From assembly GCA_033032175.1 (NCBI GenBank), contig CM065325.1, forward strand, positions 6,538,930 to 6,602,929: a stretch of 64,000 nt of DNA. Direction: 5' to 3'. Below, piece after piece: positions 10,820 through 21,736 of this stretch (position 1 is its first letter; every line of letters starts with the position of its first letter). The notes below the pieces were generated by a model. The model was given only the letters and a program-made list of their open reading frames with translations, had not been told where the DNA came from and searched no databases. This stretch comes from Saturnia japonica (Eukaryota > Arthropoda > Insecta > Lepidoptera > Saturniidae). Made by a program: the position numbers and the translations under genes.

Positions 10820-11123
10820 TCCTACTAATATAATAAATGTGAAAGTGTGTATGTTTAGATGTTTGTTACTCTATCACGCTAAAACGGCTGAACAGTGAAA
10901 TTTGGCACACAGATAGCCTATGACCTGAAATAACACATAGGGTACTTTTTATCCCGGTAAAAGTCATAGTTTAATCAGTGTTATCCTACAAATATAATAA
11001 ATGGAAAGTTTTTATGTTTGTTACTCAATCACGCAAAAACGGCGATTTTTTTGGTTTGTCGTTGTCCGAGATCAGTCTGTGTATATCCAATAATACGCAT
11101 ACGAAGTCGAGGGTACCAGCTAG
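10820..11123 (+). repeat. Two Helitron-like family E copies in tandem
   Basis: The first copy starts TC at 10820 after an A (TCCTACTAATATAATAAATG). It continues through TTTGTTACTCTATCACGC and TACTTTTTATCCCGG but has no CTAG end. At 10984 a second copy starts TCCTACAAATATAATAAATG, again after an A, and ends GTACCAGCTAG at 11123 before a T. The second copy is only 140 bp, so it is internally deleted. Confidence 0.6.
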
Positions 11124-11378
11124 TATACAATAATTATATGATATTTGCAAGGCGATTGACTTCTAGTAGATGTGAAGAAAGCTGTTTTACTATAACTATA
11201 TGTTTATATTATGCATCTGAATTACCTTATTTTATGGATTTATTTAAACATTTTTGAGTACCTACATACTTTATATATTTCAGGAACAATCCCAATAAGA
11301 TTTATTTTGTCAATTATTATGTATTTAATGCAAGATGCGAGATCGAACTGATCAGTTTCCCGTGAATCTTAAATAACT

Positions 11379-11644
11379 GCCTCGTTAGCCTAGTGGTCGT
11401 AAGCGCGACTGCTATGATAGAGATCCTGGGTTCGACTCCCAGGTCGAGCAAAGTGTTAATGGGTTTTTCCTATGAAATTCTCAGTAGCACCTCGGAGTTT
11501 GGTTTCGTGCCCGATTAATGGCAATAGGCTCGCCCCCTATTACACGGGACCTAAAAATATACTCGGCGAACTGTGGGTGTACATTAGTACACCTCTGCCT
11601 AACCATTCGGGGAATACAGGCGTGATGGTATGTTATGTTAAATT
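11379..11644 (+). repeat. tRNA-derived SINE
   Basis: The head has an A-box-like TAGCCTAGTGG (11386-11396) and a B box GGTTCGACTCC (11429-11439), 32 bp apart as in tRNA genes. A tRNA-unrelated body of about 200 bp and a TATGTTATGTTA tail follow. The acceptor stem cannot pair cleanly and no discriminator or terminator follows it, so it is not a working tRNA gene. Such elements use pol III and depend on LINE enzymes for mobility. Confidence 0.7.
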
Positions 11645-12411
11645 CCAATAAACATCTATTGTTCACATAGTTACATTTTTTCCCGTAAACTTTAAACTAA
11701 TTTGTCAGATATCCAGATCCTGTTATTTATTTGATGATATACATTAAATAAGAACTGATCTAATTATGTATTTTATGAGTCATCAGTTATTTTTAAACAA
11801 CTGCAAAAATAGGGAGGAGGTTCTCAATTCGACCGTGTATATATTTTTTTTATGAATGATCAGGCATAATTTCTTTGTTTATGAACCTATTTAGATGATT
11901 ATTTTTTTGTTTGAAAATAGATACCCACCTCAAGGCATTCATTTCATTGGCATTGGACTTTCGACTTCGAAGATATAGCATGGAACTCCTCAAAATCATC
12001 GAAGTTTGTTTTATTTTTTGTTGAAAATTGTCTTTTATTAGATTAAATGAAACTGCTTTTGTCATTCCTCACACAGTCGATGATGAAAATGAACCAAATG
12101 CAATCTGAATTATGTTTTTGAGAAAGAAAAACATAATTATTCTAACTGCAAAGAAACATATCTAATTCAACAGTATAAGCCCGTTTCAAATTGTAAAAAT
12201 ACATAAAAAAAGAAGAGAAAACGAGATAAAAATAACTCACAGAAATAGCGTTCAATTTGATAAACGCAATAAGGATCCAGCAACCTAGTGCAAACTTTTT
12301 GTCTTATTTACTACAGAAGCGTCCACCTGTCTCAAAGCAGTTGTTTGTTTAAGCATTGAGCATTCTTATTTTATCGGTAATTTAGAATTAGGTATTAATT
12401 TATTTATCTGA
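11645..12411. other. Non-coding stretch, nothing recognised
   Basis: AT-rich. A short block at about 11812-11850 (GGGAGGAGGTTCTCAATTCG) is a repeat wording I associate with moth and butterfly genomes. I see no gene. Confidence 0.4.
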
Positions 12412-12684
12412 TTAACACTCCCGGGAACAGTGTGTAGGTAGCCGGAGTAGTTGTAAAAGTGTGAATTCATTAATTGTGATTTCCTCAAGGGTGACGTCTT
12501 TGTAGGTGATGACACCTTCTTTGTCATCCATCGTTTGGTTGACCATAAGGAAAATCCGTAACGACGTGAACGGTCCGGCAATCCTAGCAAGAATGTCGTT
12601 TACCTTTTTTTTCAACTGGCTAACGCTGTTGACTTGAAGATCATTGATAGCTTCATCGGGGTGTGTGGTGAGCGCAGACGGCAC
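12412..12684 (-). pseudogene. Unrecognised protein-like fragment, possible exon relic
   Basis: This 90-codon minus frame reads more like protein than its neighbours. It has a charged helical stretch (QLKKKVNDILARIAG), then FTSLRIFLMVNQ and KDVTLEEITINEF. It ends in a stop at 12412. I cannot assign a family. There is no clear splice acceptor or start context, and a second overlapping frame (12590-12366) is also open, so composition alone may explain it. It could be a captured exon fragment or the remains of a transposon ORF. It lies between Helitron-like and simple-repeat DNA. Confidence 0.25.
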
Positions 12685-12764
12685 TCAGGCCAAATTATGT
12701 AGCTTAGATGTCAATTGTATTTATTAAGGTTTTATTTAACTTGCCTTATTAGGTAGGTAGGTAG

Positions 12765-13000
12765 GTTTATCAACTAAAATTTAACACGGGCAAAACCGAT
12801 GGGCACAACTAATATGATATATCCTACTAATATTACAAACGCGAAATTTTGTGTGTATGGCCATCCATTTTATCCATATGTTTGTTACTCTTTCACGCAA
12901 AAACTATTAAATGGATTTTAATGAAACTTTACAATAATATAGCTTATACATCACAATAACAACATAGGTTATAATTTATAAAGATATTGTGTGAATTGTT
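12765..13000 (+). repeat. Helitron-like ends: family A tail, then family E copy
   Basis: At 12781-12812, TTAACACGGGCAAAACCGAT, then GGGCACAACTAA resembles the hairpin-plus-CTAG end of inverted family A copies. At 12822 a family E copy starts TC after an A (TCCTACTAATATTACAAACG) and runs through TTTGTTACTCTTTCACGC to about 13000. No CTAG end is visible. Confidence 0.5.
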
Positions 13001-13259
13001 CAAAATATAACGATAAGTGTCAAGTACGAAAAAATGCGAGCTATTCTGGCGTGCGCTGCAAGAACCGTTAGAGTTACACGTATATAATGTACAATGGAAA
13101 TATTTAACTTAAATAGACCTACAAAAAAGCTCGGGACAAACAGCATATAACTGACTTTTATGTAACCCATTATCGCCAGTATAGTGAACCATAAATACAA
13201 TAAAAATAGATAATTTATTTCTAATGCACATTTATTTGGTAGTAACAAATTGATCTTTA
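13001..13259. other. Non-coding stretch
   Basis: No recognisable feature. The 114-codon minus frame crossing it (13344-13000) is hydrophobic, low in motif content and runs through a repeat end, so I do not call it. Confidence 0.4.
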
Positions 13260-13351
13260 TCCTACTAGTATAATAAATGTGAAAGTTTGTGTGGATGAAT
13301 AAGCTATTCGAAGTACTAATCCTGCGCAGACGAAGCGCAGGCACCGGCTAG
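13260..13351 (+). repeat. 92-bp internally deleted Helitron-like family E copy
   Basis: It starts TCCTACTAGTATAATAAATG after an A and ends GGCACCGGCTAG before a T. A short stem (CTGCGC...GCGCAG, 13322-13340) sits just before the end. The interior present in longer copies is missing. Confidence 0.65.
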
Positions 13352-13776
13352 TAGTATATAAATAATTAATAAATAAAGGTAAGGACGATTAATATCAGTA
13401 ATTATAATCATAATCGACTTCGTCGAAAAATTTTTTTAGATAACGGGAAAACAAAGATTATCTTATCGGTGTACATTCAAATCGTTATCGGAAATGATTT
13501 TACTTGTTTTAAATAAAACTTTACTAATTCACCGATTTATATGAATTTAAGCCATTTGTCACATATATGAAGTTAATACTACTGGAAACAGTATTGCCTG
13601 CATGTATGCTAAAAAGATCTCGCTTACACTACGAAATACTTATCAAAATATCAATGAATTGTCATTATAGATGAGAGATGGAAACTGAAGATTAAAACAA
13701 ACTTTAATCACTAATACTAAAAGCATAGCAAATCAATAATACGTAATCGTCATAATAATCATTAATACACAAATAT
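13352..13776. other. AT-rich non-coding stretch
   Basis: Nothing recognisable before the mariner boundary. Confidence 0.4.
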
Positions 13777-13778
13777 TA

Positions 13779-15051
13779 GGTCTTTACCTATCAAATTGCC
13801 GTTTTGTATGAAAAAATTTAAACGAATTTTTTTCATGTATTTTTTATTTGTATTAATCGAAGTAATCACCCATGCAATCAATGCATCTTTTCCAGCGCAG
13901 TGGTAGTTTATTGATGCCCTTCTTAAAGAAATCAGCTGGACGGGAGGCAACAATTTCTTCAAAGGCATTTTGTACTGCCTCTCGGGAATTAAATTTTTTT
14001 TCCCGCCAAGGAGTTATCCAAATTCTGGAAAAAGTATTAGTCTGTAGGCGCAAGGCCTGGTGAGTAGGGCGGATGACGGAGAACTTCCAACCCCAGTTCT
14101 TGCAACTTGGAGACCGTCAGCTGTGCAGTATGAGGTCGTGCAGGAGCAGCGGAGACGAGCGATTGACCAATGCTGGTTGGAGATGTGCCAGCTTCTCCAT
14201 CATTGTGTTCAGTTCTTCACAGTACACATCTGCAGTAATGCTCACCCCGTTTGGTAAGAAACTGTGATAATTCACACCGGCGCTAGACCACCAAACAGTG
14301 ACCATCACTTTTGTAGGGGTAAGTTTTCGTTTAGGGCATTGTTTAGGTGCTGAACCAGGATTCAAGCAACTTGCTGAGCACTTGCGTTTATCAAACAGAA
14401 TCTATTTTTCATCGCAGGTAACAATGCGGATCAAAATTCCTTCGTTTGTGTCTCTGTTGAGCAGTGCAAGGCTCGTCTCGACGCGTACTTCGCGCTGGCG
14501 ATCATTGAGTTCGTGGGGCACCCATTTTATCAAGCTTTTTTACCTTGCCAATTTGACGCAAATGGAACAATATTGTTTTGACGCTACCGTCGAAAGCTGC
14601 TGCTAATTCAGCCGTAGATTGTGTATCATCAGCTTCCACAATCGCCTTTAATTCGTCATTGTCGACCAAAGCCTTCGGTCGACCGCGAGGTTCATTTTTC
14701 AGGTCGAAATTCCCAGAACGGAAGCGAGCAAACCAATAACAGGTGGTGCGTTGGTTTGTAGTGTTAGCTCCGTAAACGTCGTTGATGTTGCGTGCCGCTT
14801 GTGCCGCGTTGCTGCCACGACGGTACTCATATTCCATAATTACTCGAATTTTTTACGAATCCTTGATGACAAAAAAGATTGAAATTCGATGAAAATGTAA
14901 CACTAATCAATAAACAAATGACTACTTTTGAAAAAAGAATTCCATATTTTTAAAATAAAATTAATTTGAAATTAGAATTCTTAGCCAAACAAAAATTATT
15001 TTGATTTGAAATGGCCAGTACTGCAGAACGGCAATTTCATAGGTAAAGACC
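13779..15051 (-). mobile_element. mariner transposon, full-length but inactive
   Basis: The two ends form inverted repeats of about 28 bp. The left end starts GGTCTTTACCTATCAAATTG, and the right end read in reverse starts GGTCTTTACCTATGAAATTG. A TA dinucleotide flanks each side (13777-13778 and 15052-15053), the standard mariner target. Its length of 1273 bp is typical for mariner. The transposase lies on the minus strand and is broken. The ends resemble those of the copy at 60519-61558. Confidence 0.9.
13855..14837 (-). pseudogene. mariner transposase, broken
   Basis: This is a cut-and-paste transposase of the DD34D class. It starts at the ATG at 14837 (MEYEYRRGSNAAQAARNIND) with the helix-turn-helix, RGRPKALVDNDELKAIVEAD and the second DNA-binding helix (HLRQIGKVKKLDK). 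The frame is lost near 14515. Motif TCDEK with the first catalytic Asp is near 14412, followed at 14404-14402 by a TAG where a Trp codon is usual. SAGVNYHSFLPNG and LLLHD (second Asp) lie at 14300-14120. A shifted frame carries the conserved C-terminus KGINKLPLRW...CIDCMGDYFD, ending near 13855. The wording places it in a mori/cecropia-like group; the exact subfamily is not resolved. Confidence 0.85.
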
Positions 15052-15059
15052 TATTATAA

Positions 15060-15326
15060 GAGAGGTAGGGCACAGAGAAATATCTTAAAAGATTTCTCTC
15101 TACTTGGGACAGTCCGGATGGTGGAATACCTCCACTCTACAAAAGATCGCAATTAAATAAATAACCTTGTTGTTTCTGCGGTGAATAGGGTTCCCACAGC
15201 TCCTTGGAGTAAGGGTGCTCAAGGTCGGCCACGAGCTAGTGGTATATATGGTATTACAAACGTCCATAGGCTACGGTAGCCGCTTACCATAAGGCAGTAT
15301 GGTTGTTTGCTACCTTAGTTGTATAG
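15060..15326 (+). repeat. Repeat family D, copy 1 (LINE-tail-like)
   Basis: GGTAGGGCACAGAGAAATAT, then TCTCTACTTGGGACAGTCCG, GGTGGAATACCTCC and a GTAGCCGCTTACCAT...GTTTGCTACCTTAGTT end match 21324-21572, and match 32290-32090 in reverse. From recall this resembles the 3' end of CR1/Zenon-type LINEs in Lepidoptera. I see no ORF, so the call is a truncated LINE tail. It begins seven bases after the mariner. Confidence 0.5.
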
Positions 15327-15676
15327 AAAAAATAAAATCGAATAAAAAATAATGGATTCTTGTTTTATTCTTAAAGCACGAGTATATCAGGTGCTACTTC
15401 AATGAATAGTGGCTTGGTGATCCAAATCAATATCGTTACTCCATTCCGAATTTTCCAATTTATCCTCCGTTTCGGATAACTGAGGTAATTATAAACAGGT
15501 GCTACAAACACGTGAATATTTCGATCGATCGATGCCGCCGCCGCGCCGCGCCGCGCTGCCTCTGCCACTCTCAAGATAAAACACCACGTCTTTCCTATTT
15601 CCCTTCACTATTTTTTTAGCAGTCTTATTATTAACCGTATAATCTTATTATTTATAAAGTGAGACTTTACAGAAGA
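15327..15676. other. Non-coding stretch with small CG repeat
   Basis: A GCCGCCGCCGCGCCGCGCCG block at about 15534 is the only notable item. Confidence 0.4.
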
Positions 15677-15920
15677 CTAGCTGATACCCGCGACTTCGTC
15701 TGCGTAGAATATAGACATTTAAGTAGGGAACATTTTATGATAAAAATTAAAAATACTCAATTGAAATCATCCCCTGTTCAGGGATGACATTTCAAAAATG
15801 ATGAACACTTATCACCAAAAGCATAAATATGAATTTTCATATTCCTATTTTGATAAATGATAAGTTCTCCATACAAACTTTCATCCCCTATTTGACACTT
15901 TCAAAGTCTAAAACCTATAA
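15677..15920 (-). repeat. Helitron-like repeat with CTAG end
   Basis: CTAG at 15677-15680 after an A is followed by CTGATACCCGCGACTTCGTC. Read in reverse this is a GC-rich hairpin-like tail before the CTAG terminus. The body contains CCATACAAACTTTCATCCCC, similar in kind to the 4075-4658 repeat. The other end is not clear. Confidence 0.45.
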
Positions 15921-18339
15921 AGGATTTTTTTTAATACATATATTGTAACGTAACGAAGTTACATATCGTGGGATGGGAGCTAAATTATAAAAAGTGACCA
16001 ACCTAATTGACACAAAAAAAAAACTAATAAATACATATAGTATAAATAAATATACAATTTTAAAAACTATGAAAGTCGTGGATTTTGCTCTTGTGTATTA
16101 ATTGCACTACGCACTTTTGTATGCAAAGTACGAATGGTCGATGGTCTAGTGTAGTCCCGCAGATTGGTTTTTGTTTGTTTATTATGAAAATAAATTTATT
16201 GTTTATATTTCTATTGTTTATTTTCGCAGTGTATGGTTCCGTAGTTTCCCATCACAATATGCAAAAGATAGGGGGCTTTAAGTAATTTTCAATGGAAGTT
16301 GTAAAAAATTACTTCTCCAAATACATGTTATAAGTCGATTGACTATTACATGTTAACTTGTAAAGCCTCCTCACCTCTGATAGTTCTCCTTTTAACTTCT
16401 TTACATATACTACTTACTACTATGACTTTTTTCACATATCCAAAAACAACCATTTAGCTGGCAAGCAACTGGCAAAACGGATCCCCGAATAGAAAAATGA
16501 TTTTCACACACTCGTAATAATTTGAACGATCTATCCAATAACAACCTACACAATGGGATAGACGAGAAAAAAATCATTCTCATTTTACTTGTAGTGGAGG
16601 TACCTGAAACAACTCTTTTTTTCAAGATTTTATTTTACCATTTTGTCGGTGTGATTATTATGTAAGTATACCCATACCAAATTACAGCAATCTAGTACAA
16701 GCATCTGTTATCTAAGCCGCGGACAGGCAGACGGACATAGCGAAACTATAAGAGTCCCTTGTCGATTTCAGAACCCTAAAAATGAATAATATAATGTTTT
16801 ATCATAACTTCATAAAAAAATAAACAAAAAAGAAAGTAGTTCCGATAGTACCATGTTGAGTATTCGCACCAGTCGCACCAGACTCCAATTTTTTATCACT
16901 TTACAGTGTAAGGCCTCAAGGTCTTATATAAACTTGCGCTTTTACAAGCCCAGTGAAAAAAGCATTCCAATAAAACTAATGACAAGCCGTGTATCCCGCA
17001 CATGCTTGCACGTATGGAACTTGGAGCCCTATACTTTAACATAACAGTATTTACCTTAAGATGAATTGTACATTATATGTATAGCATTATTATGACCAAC
17101 GTAGTGGACCTTGCTCAGCTTAGTCGTCATCGTTCGATCCGGTCTTACCGTCCCCAGATCTCATTATTGAACACGTCATCTGCAAAGGTCTTTATAACAT
17201 CTAGTCATAGAGTGTCAACCATTGAATTTATCACAAGGAACATAAAATAATAAATTATTTTTGTAATATTTAAACCACTTTTATTAGATTTATTTTAGAT
17301 TGAGTAACCACACAAATGTTCGCATATATAGCTTATATACACTATAATAATATGGTACGAAATATAACACAATAAATTGCGAGACTTGGTACCTATAATT
17401 AAAAAATCGTAACTTTTGAAATAAAAGTGTTATCAAGATTTGCTTACACATAAACAATTTGCCTGCTTAATGATATAGATAACTAACTGTGCCGTATATG
17501 CCTTCCGTTTTTTGTTAAACTACCGTACACACTTTCATATACATTTAGTAAAAAGCTGTTAATTAGACATTACAAACAGATACTTCAATTTTATTCAAAA
17601 CGACAAAAGATTCAGACGAAGACGAAATGTAGAAACTAAATATCTCAGAAATCAATATCACGATATCATACAAGACACACACAAGTCAGAATATCTACAA
17701 AATATCCTAAAATAACTGACCACACTCAAACTAACAAGTGATTAATAAAGAAATTAATAGATTAGGGTATCACTCACATATTGTTTACAACTGCTTGTCG
17801 GTTTGAACTCCGAACTGTCATTACTTTATATCTAGAAGTAACTTTATTTATAAATTATTTACTAAAGCAAAAAACCAGAATTTACTGAGTCACCCACAAA
17901 TAAAGACAAGATACTGAGAACAAGTCCTCAACAATCAATACCAGTTTACATTCTACTGTATAAAAAATATTACACATTAGTGTAGTAATTGCAGGTGATT
18001 TCTCTGTGCTAAGAATGTTAATTTTCAATCGTTTCTAAACTAAAGGATAAGGATAATCAACTGGATCGCAAGCACCGAGTATAAAATAGCAAGTCACTGT
18101 GACTCGTTTCATTTAAGCAGTTCGGAATCGATTGGTGTACTAACTAGTATTTTTCACCGTGTTGACCGTAGTTATATATCTCGACGATCAACCTTTTTCA
18201 TGAACTGTATTGGTGTAGGTAAATCAGCTTGGAGACGTTTTTGTGTTTGTAGTAAGCACATATAATACACACAGTGAGTAAAACCGGAATACACTAGTTT
18301 GCGCTAGCTACCACGTGCCTCGCTCTCTAACTACAAACT
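15921..18339. other. Non-coding stretch with repeat fragments
   Basis: A repeat-like block at 16100-16260 has GTATGGTTCCGTAG. A second at 16700-16785 has GGACAGGCAGACGGACATAG, then CGAAACTATAAGAGTCCC and AGAACCCTAAAA. These resemble two parts of a common lepidopteran dispersed repeat. A family B 5' end in reverse lies at 17515-17595 (TTTAGTAAAAAGCTGTTAAT). I see no gene. Confidence 0.4.
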
Positions 18340-18647
18340 TACATAATACTACCTTTTATTTTAGAAAAAGAATTACGATTCCGCACAAATAAAAAAAACT
18401 GGTCATGGTGAATCAATTCGGGCGCTTAAATGGCTTACGCTGAGTAAACCATAAGAGATATAGCAAATTAAAGTACTAAATAATTGTAGACATTAAAAAG
18501 CCTTACAAAAAAGTCTGGAAGAGTATATGTCTATCTTATAAGGAACACCCACAATATGCATTTTGTCTTTAAAATAGCCAGGAGCGGGGGGCAAGATTCG
18601 CGCGGGCATTCTGTAGTCCACGTAAGCGAAGCCACAGGCACAGCTAG
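18340..18647 (+). repeat. Helitron-like family B, 3' part
   Basis: GGTGAATCAATTCGGGCGCT, then TAAATGGCTTACGCTGAGTA and GCATTCTGTAGTCCACG lead to CACAGCTAG before a T (18648). The wording matches the 3' half of 20707-21234. The 5' half is missing. Confidence 0.65.
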
Positions 18648-19239
18648 TGTATTTAAAAATTCAACACAGTTCTAGAATGTGCGACGTGTTTCCCTGCATC
18701 AAGTATGTAGTATGAGTCACAGCACAGGGGCTGCCCAGCGCTCTTCGCAAAACTCACTATAAATTTACCCACGCTGCAAACGTGATCCAAGTTTGCACTA
18801 GGCAATCACGTGGCCGCACTATTCGAAATGATTTTGAAGCCGTCCAAAGTCGCTGTAACCCTCACTCACTTGCATTTAGTAGTTTTCTCCGATAAAATAT
18901 AATTTACATACTGAGATTTGGCTCCTATGAAATAATTTAATGACCATTAAGGATGAGTAAAAAAAATCGCTTCTGGATTTCAGTTATCAACGTCACTTGA
19001 TTGATTCTTGATAGGACAAACTAAGTTCTATAACTCATAGAAAGTTGGAAAGTAAATTGTGGTCTTACTTTGAAATCATTCGGTAACATGCTTTGTGTTC
19101 ATGGATTTTGTTCATTATTATGATTTTCAATATGAAAAGAAACTAATATGTTCTGAGATTTGAGACAGATTTTTTTAAAAGAATACATTTATTTGAATTT
19201 TATTATTATCTTGTGCACTAAAAATGTTTTACGCGGCAA
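18648..19239. other. Non-coding stretch, nothing recognised
   Basis: No gene or named repeat end seen. Confidence 0.4.
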
Positions 19240-19705
19240 AAAGACTATTTTCTCTATTCCTGTTCACAATACCTAGCCATAATTAATGGTAATCGATCAA
19301 TACCGAAATAAATGTGTGGTCAATCGGATCATGGCCCATGATAAAAATATCAATCAGTAAATTAAAAATGAAGTAAAAATGAAAAAAAAATGTAGAAGGA
19401 AAATGATCTATGGTGTAAGTCAAGACAATGCAATAACAAATTCAAAAAATATAAATTATGGTTTCTAAGTGCAAAAAAGTCTCGCGTTACAGACTTATTT
19501 TCCTGTCCACAATATACCTACGTACCTACCCATAATATGATAAACAAGCACTATCGAAATAAGTGGTCGAACGGATCCTGGCTGGTAATAAATGGAAAGT
19601 ATCAACCAATGGAATTAAAAAGTAAGAAAAATGTAGTAGAGGATTGATTCCTGGGTGAAACTGGGACAATGCAATAGTTAACAAAAAATATAAATTACTG
19701 CTACT
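19240..19705. repeat. Diverged tandem duplication, period about 243 bp
   Basis: Two successive units share TATTTTC(T)CT...TCCTGT(T/C)CACAATA, then TA(C/T)CGAAATAA, GGATC(A/C)TGGC, AAAAATGTAG(A/T)AG and GACAATGCAATA, ending in AAAAAATATAAATTA. The first runs about 19245-19460 and the second about 19490-19703. Several indels separate them, so the duplication is old. Confidence 0.6.
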
Positions 19706-19812
19706 GATCCGTAATACCAATATACATCGTATTCTAAAAATATCCATATTGTAATATACTGTCCACACTGGACATCATACTTTGACTCTTTTTTATACTT
19801 TTAAATTTTTCG

Positions 19813-20314
19813 TCTATCTGTAGACAATTAGTTAAATTGAAGTAAGTGTCTGCTTGTAATTTCAAAATAACAGTTTTTTACTAAATTATTATGAAAGTAT
19901 ATACGATACATATAACAAAAAGCCCTTTTTTAAAATTGTTGTCTGGCTGTCTGTCTGTGTGTTTGTTTCGGGTAATCTCCGAAACGGTTGGACCGATTTT
20001 GACAGGACTTTCACTGATAGATAGCACCCGAATTGATTCACCATGATCAGTTTATTTTATTTGTGCGGAACCCTAAATCTTTTTCTAGAATAAAAGTAGC
20101 CTAAGTTACTACTCCCTATATCATCAGCTATCTATCAGTGAAAATGTCGTCAAAATTGGTCCAACCGCTTCGGAGATTACCCGGAACAAACAGACAGACA
20201 GAAAATTTAAAAATGTGTGTTTTGTTATATGTATCGTTACTTTCATATGCATTTAGTAAAAAGCTGTTATTTTGACATTACAAACAGACACTTCAATTTT
20301 ATGAATTGTATAGA
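19813..20314. repeat. Head-to-head pair of Helitron-like family B 5' halves
   Basis: The left arm (19813-20024) reads forward through TTGAAGTAAGTGTCTGCTTG and ATCTCCGAAACGGTTGGACC to CACTGATAGATAG. The right arm (20025-20314) is the reverse complement of the same 5' half, extended further into the interior (CTATCTATCAGTGAAAATG, then CCAACCGCTTCGGAGATTAC). Arms are about 180 bp with high identity by eye. Both outer ends are TC-type 5' termini, and no CTAG end is present. Confidence 0.7.
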
Positions 20315-20706
20315 TAATACAAGTGTTCATTTTGAAAAGAGCTACGAAATGCTTGTATGTTTGTCAAACACAGTTTCGCAGTTATCATTATGTAACCTGT
20401 ATAGTATAGATAATGCATATTTTAAATGTAATTTAAGAGCTATTTGACGTACATCGTGAGAAACAGGACGTCCTTCACCTCTATGAGTTAACGCCCGCGC
20501 ATCTGAGCCGGGTACAGCCAGCTTCCTGTAGTCAGTCGGGTTGGTACGGCGCGGCGCGGCGGCGTGGCGCTGCTCTTCGGCCACTTCCGCTCAACATTCC
20601 GCTAATTATGGACTTGTATACTAAAAATCACTTCATCTCTAAAGTTGAAATTAACAAATTATATGATACACAACGTACACATTTAACGATAGATTTTTAA
20701 TGGTTA
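20315..20706. other. Non-coding stretch with CpG-rich patch
   Basis: Between about 20450 and 20595 the sequence is CpG-rich (GGCGCGGCGCGGCGGCGTGG). It may be a promoter or exon fragment, but I see no supported reading frame. Confidence 0.35.
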
Positions 20707-21234
20707 TCTATATAAATACACAAAATTGAAATGTCAAAATAATAGCTTTTTACTAAATGCTTAACTAAGTATATTTGATACCTCTAACAAAAAAGCTATT
20801 TTAAAATTTTTTGTCTGTCTGTTTGTCCGGGTAATCTCCGAAACGGTTGTGCCGATTTAGACGGAACATTCACTGGCAGATAGCTGTTGTTATAAGGTAC
20901 TCCTTAGTCTAATTTACTTTAGGCTACTTTCACTTTAGAAAAATAATTAGGCGCATAAATAAAAATCAATTCGGAAACATGATGATTTGGGGCGCTTAAA
21001 TGGCTTACGCTGAGTAAACCATAAGAGATTTAACCAATTAATGGAGTACATGAATGTAAATTTTAAAAAGACCTACAAAAAATTCAGCGAGAGCATATGT
21101 CTATCTTCTAAGGATCACCCATAATGAGCATTTTCGTCTTCAGAATAACTGGAAGCGGAGGTGGCATGATTCGCATGTGTGCCTAATATACGGCATTCTG
21201 TAGTCCACACGACCGCAGCCACGGGCACATCTAG
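20707..21234 (+). repeat. Helitron-like repeat, family B, complete copy
   Basis: This is the reference copy of the family: 528 bp, 5'-TCTATATAAATACACAAAAT, 3'-CACGGGCACATCTAG, flanked by A (20706) and T (21235). Interior blocks are AATAGCTTTTTACTAAATGC, TGTCCGGGTAATCTCCGAAA, GGCTTACGCTGAGTAAACCA and GCATTCTGTAGTCCACACGA. There is no ORF. The TC...CTAG termini and A/T target are the Helitron signature, so a non-autonomous Helitron is the likely identity. Confidence 0.7.
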
Positions 21235-21323
21235 TTCAGTATAAATTCAGTGAACTATTTGAGTGTTTCAAATTACATAGTATATATTGTGAGAAACCTG
21301 TGCAAGATTCACCATTGTGTGAA

Positions 21324-21572
21324 GGTAGGGCACAGAGAAATTTGTTTGGAGATTTATCTCTACTTGGGGCAGTCCGACTGGTGGAATACCTCCTCCACCC
21401 TACAGGAGGTCGTAGCCAAATAACTTTGTGATGTGTTTTCCTGCGATGAGTGGGATTTTCAGAGCTCCTTCGGGAGAGGGGGGCTCAGGCTGTGTTACAA
21501 GCGCCCAAAGACTACGGTAACCGCTTAGCAACAGGGGGACGTAAGCTTGTTTGCCACCTAAGTTATATAAAA
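21324..21572 (+). repeat. Repeat family D, copy 2 (LINE-tail-like)
   Basis: GGTAGGGCACAGAGAAATTT, CTCTACTTGGGGCAGTCCGA, CTCCTTCGGGAGAGGGGGGC and GGTAACCGCTTAGCAACAGG, then GTTTGCCACCTAAGTTATAT. The order is the same as at 15060-15326. No ORF. Confidence 0.5.
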
Positions 21573-21736
21573 ACCCGCTATCGTTTTATCAAGCAGCGGT
21601 AATCGGTAACACACAATAACATTCTGTCACAAAGGCGCTCTAACTGAATCCTTATGAGTAGGAACCTATCACTAATTTATCTAAGATAGTTCTGCAGTCT
21701 TGGTTGAGTTTGATTTAGGCATGATTATTTAATTAA

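Noticed and set aside
11379..11450. tRNA gene
   Set aside because: A and B boxes are present, but the acceptor stem pairs badly and a long unrelated tail follows, so it is the head of a SINE.
13000..13344. Hydrophobic 114-codon minus-strand gene
   Set aside because: It runs through a Helitron-like end and AT-rich DNA, and reads like translated low-complexity sequence.
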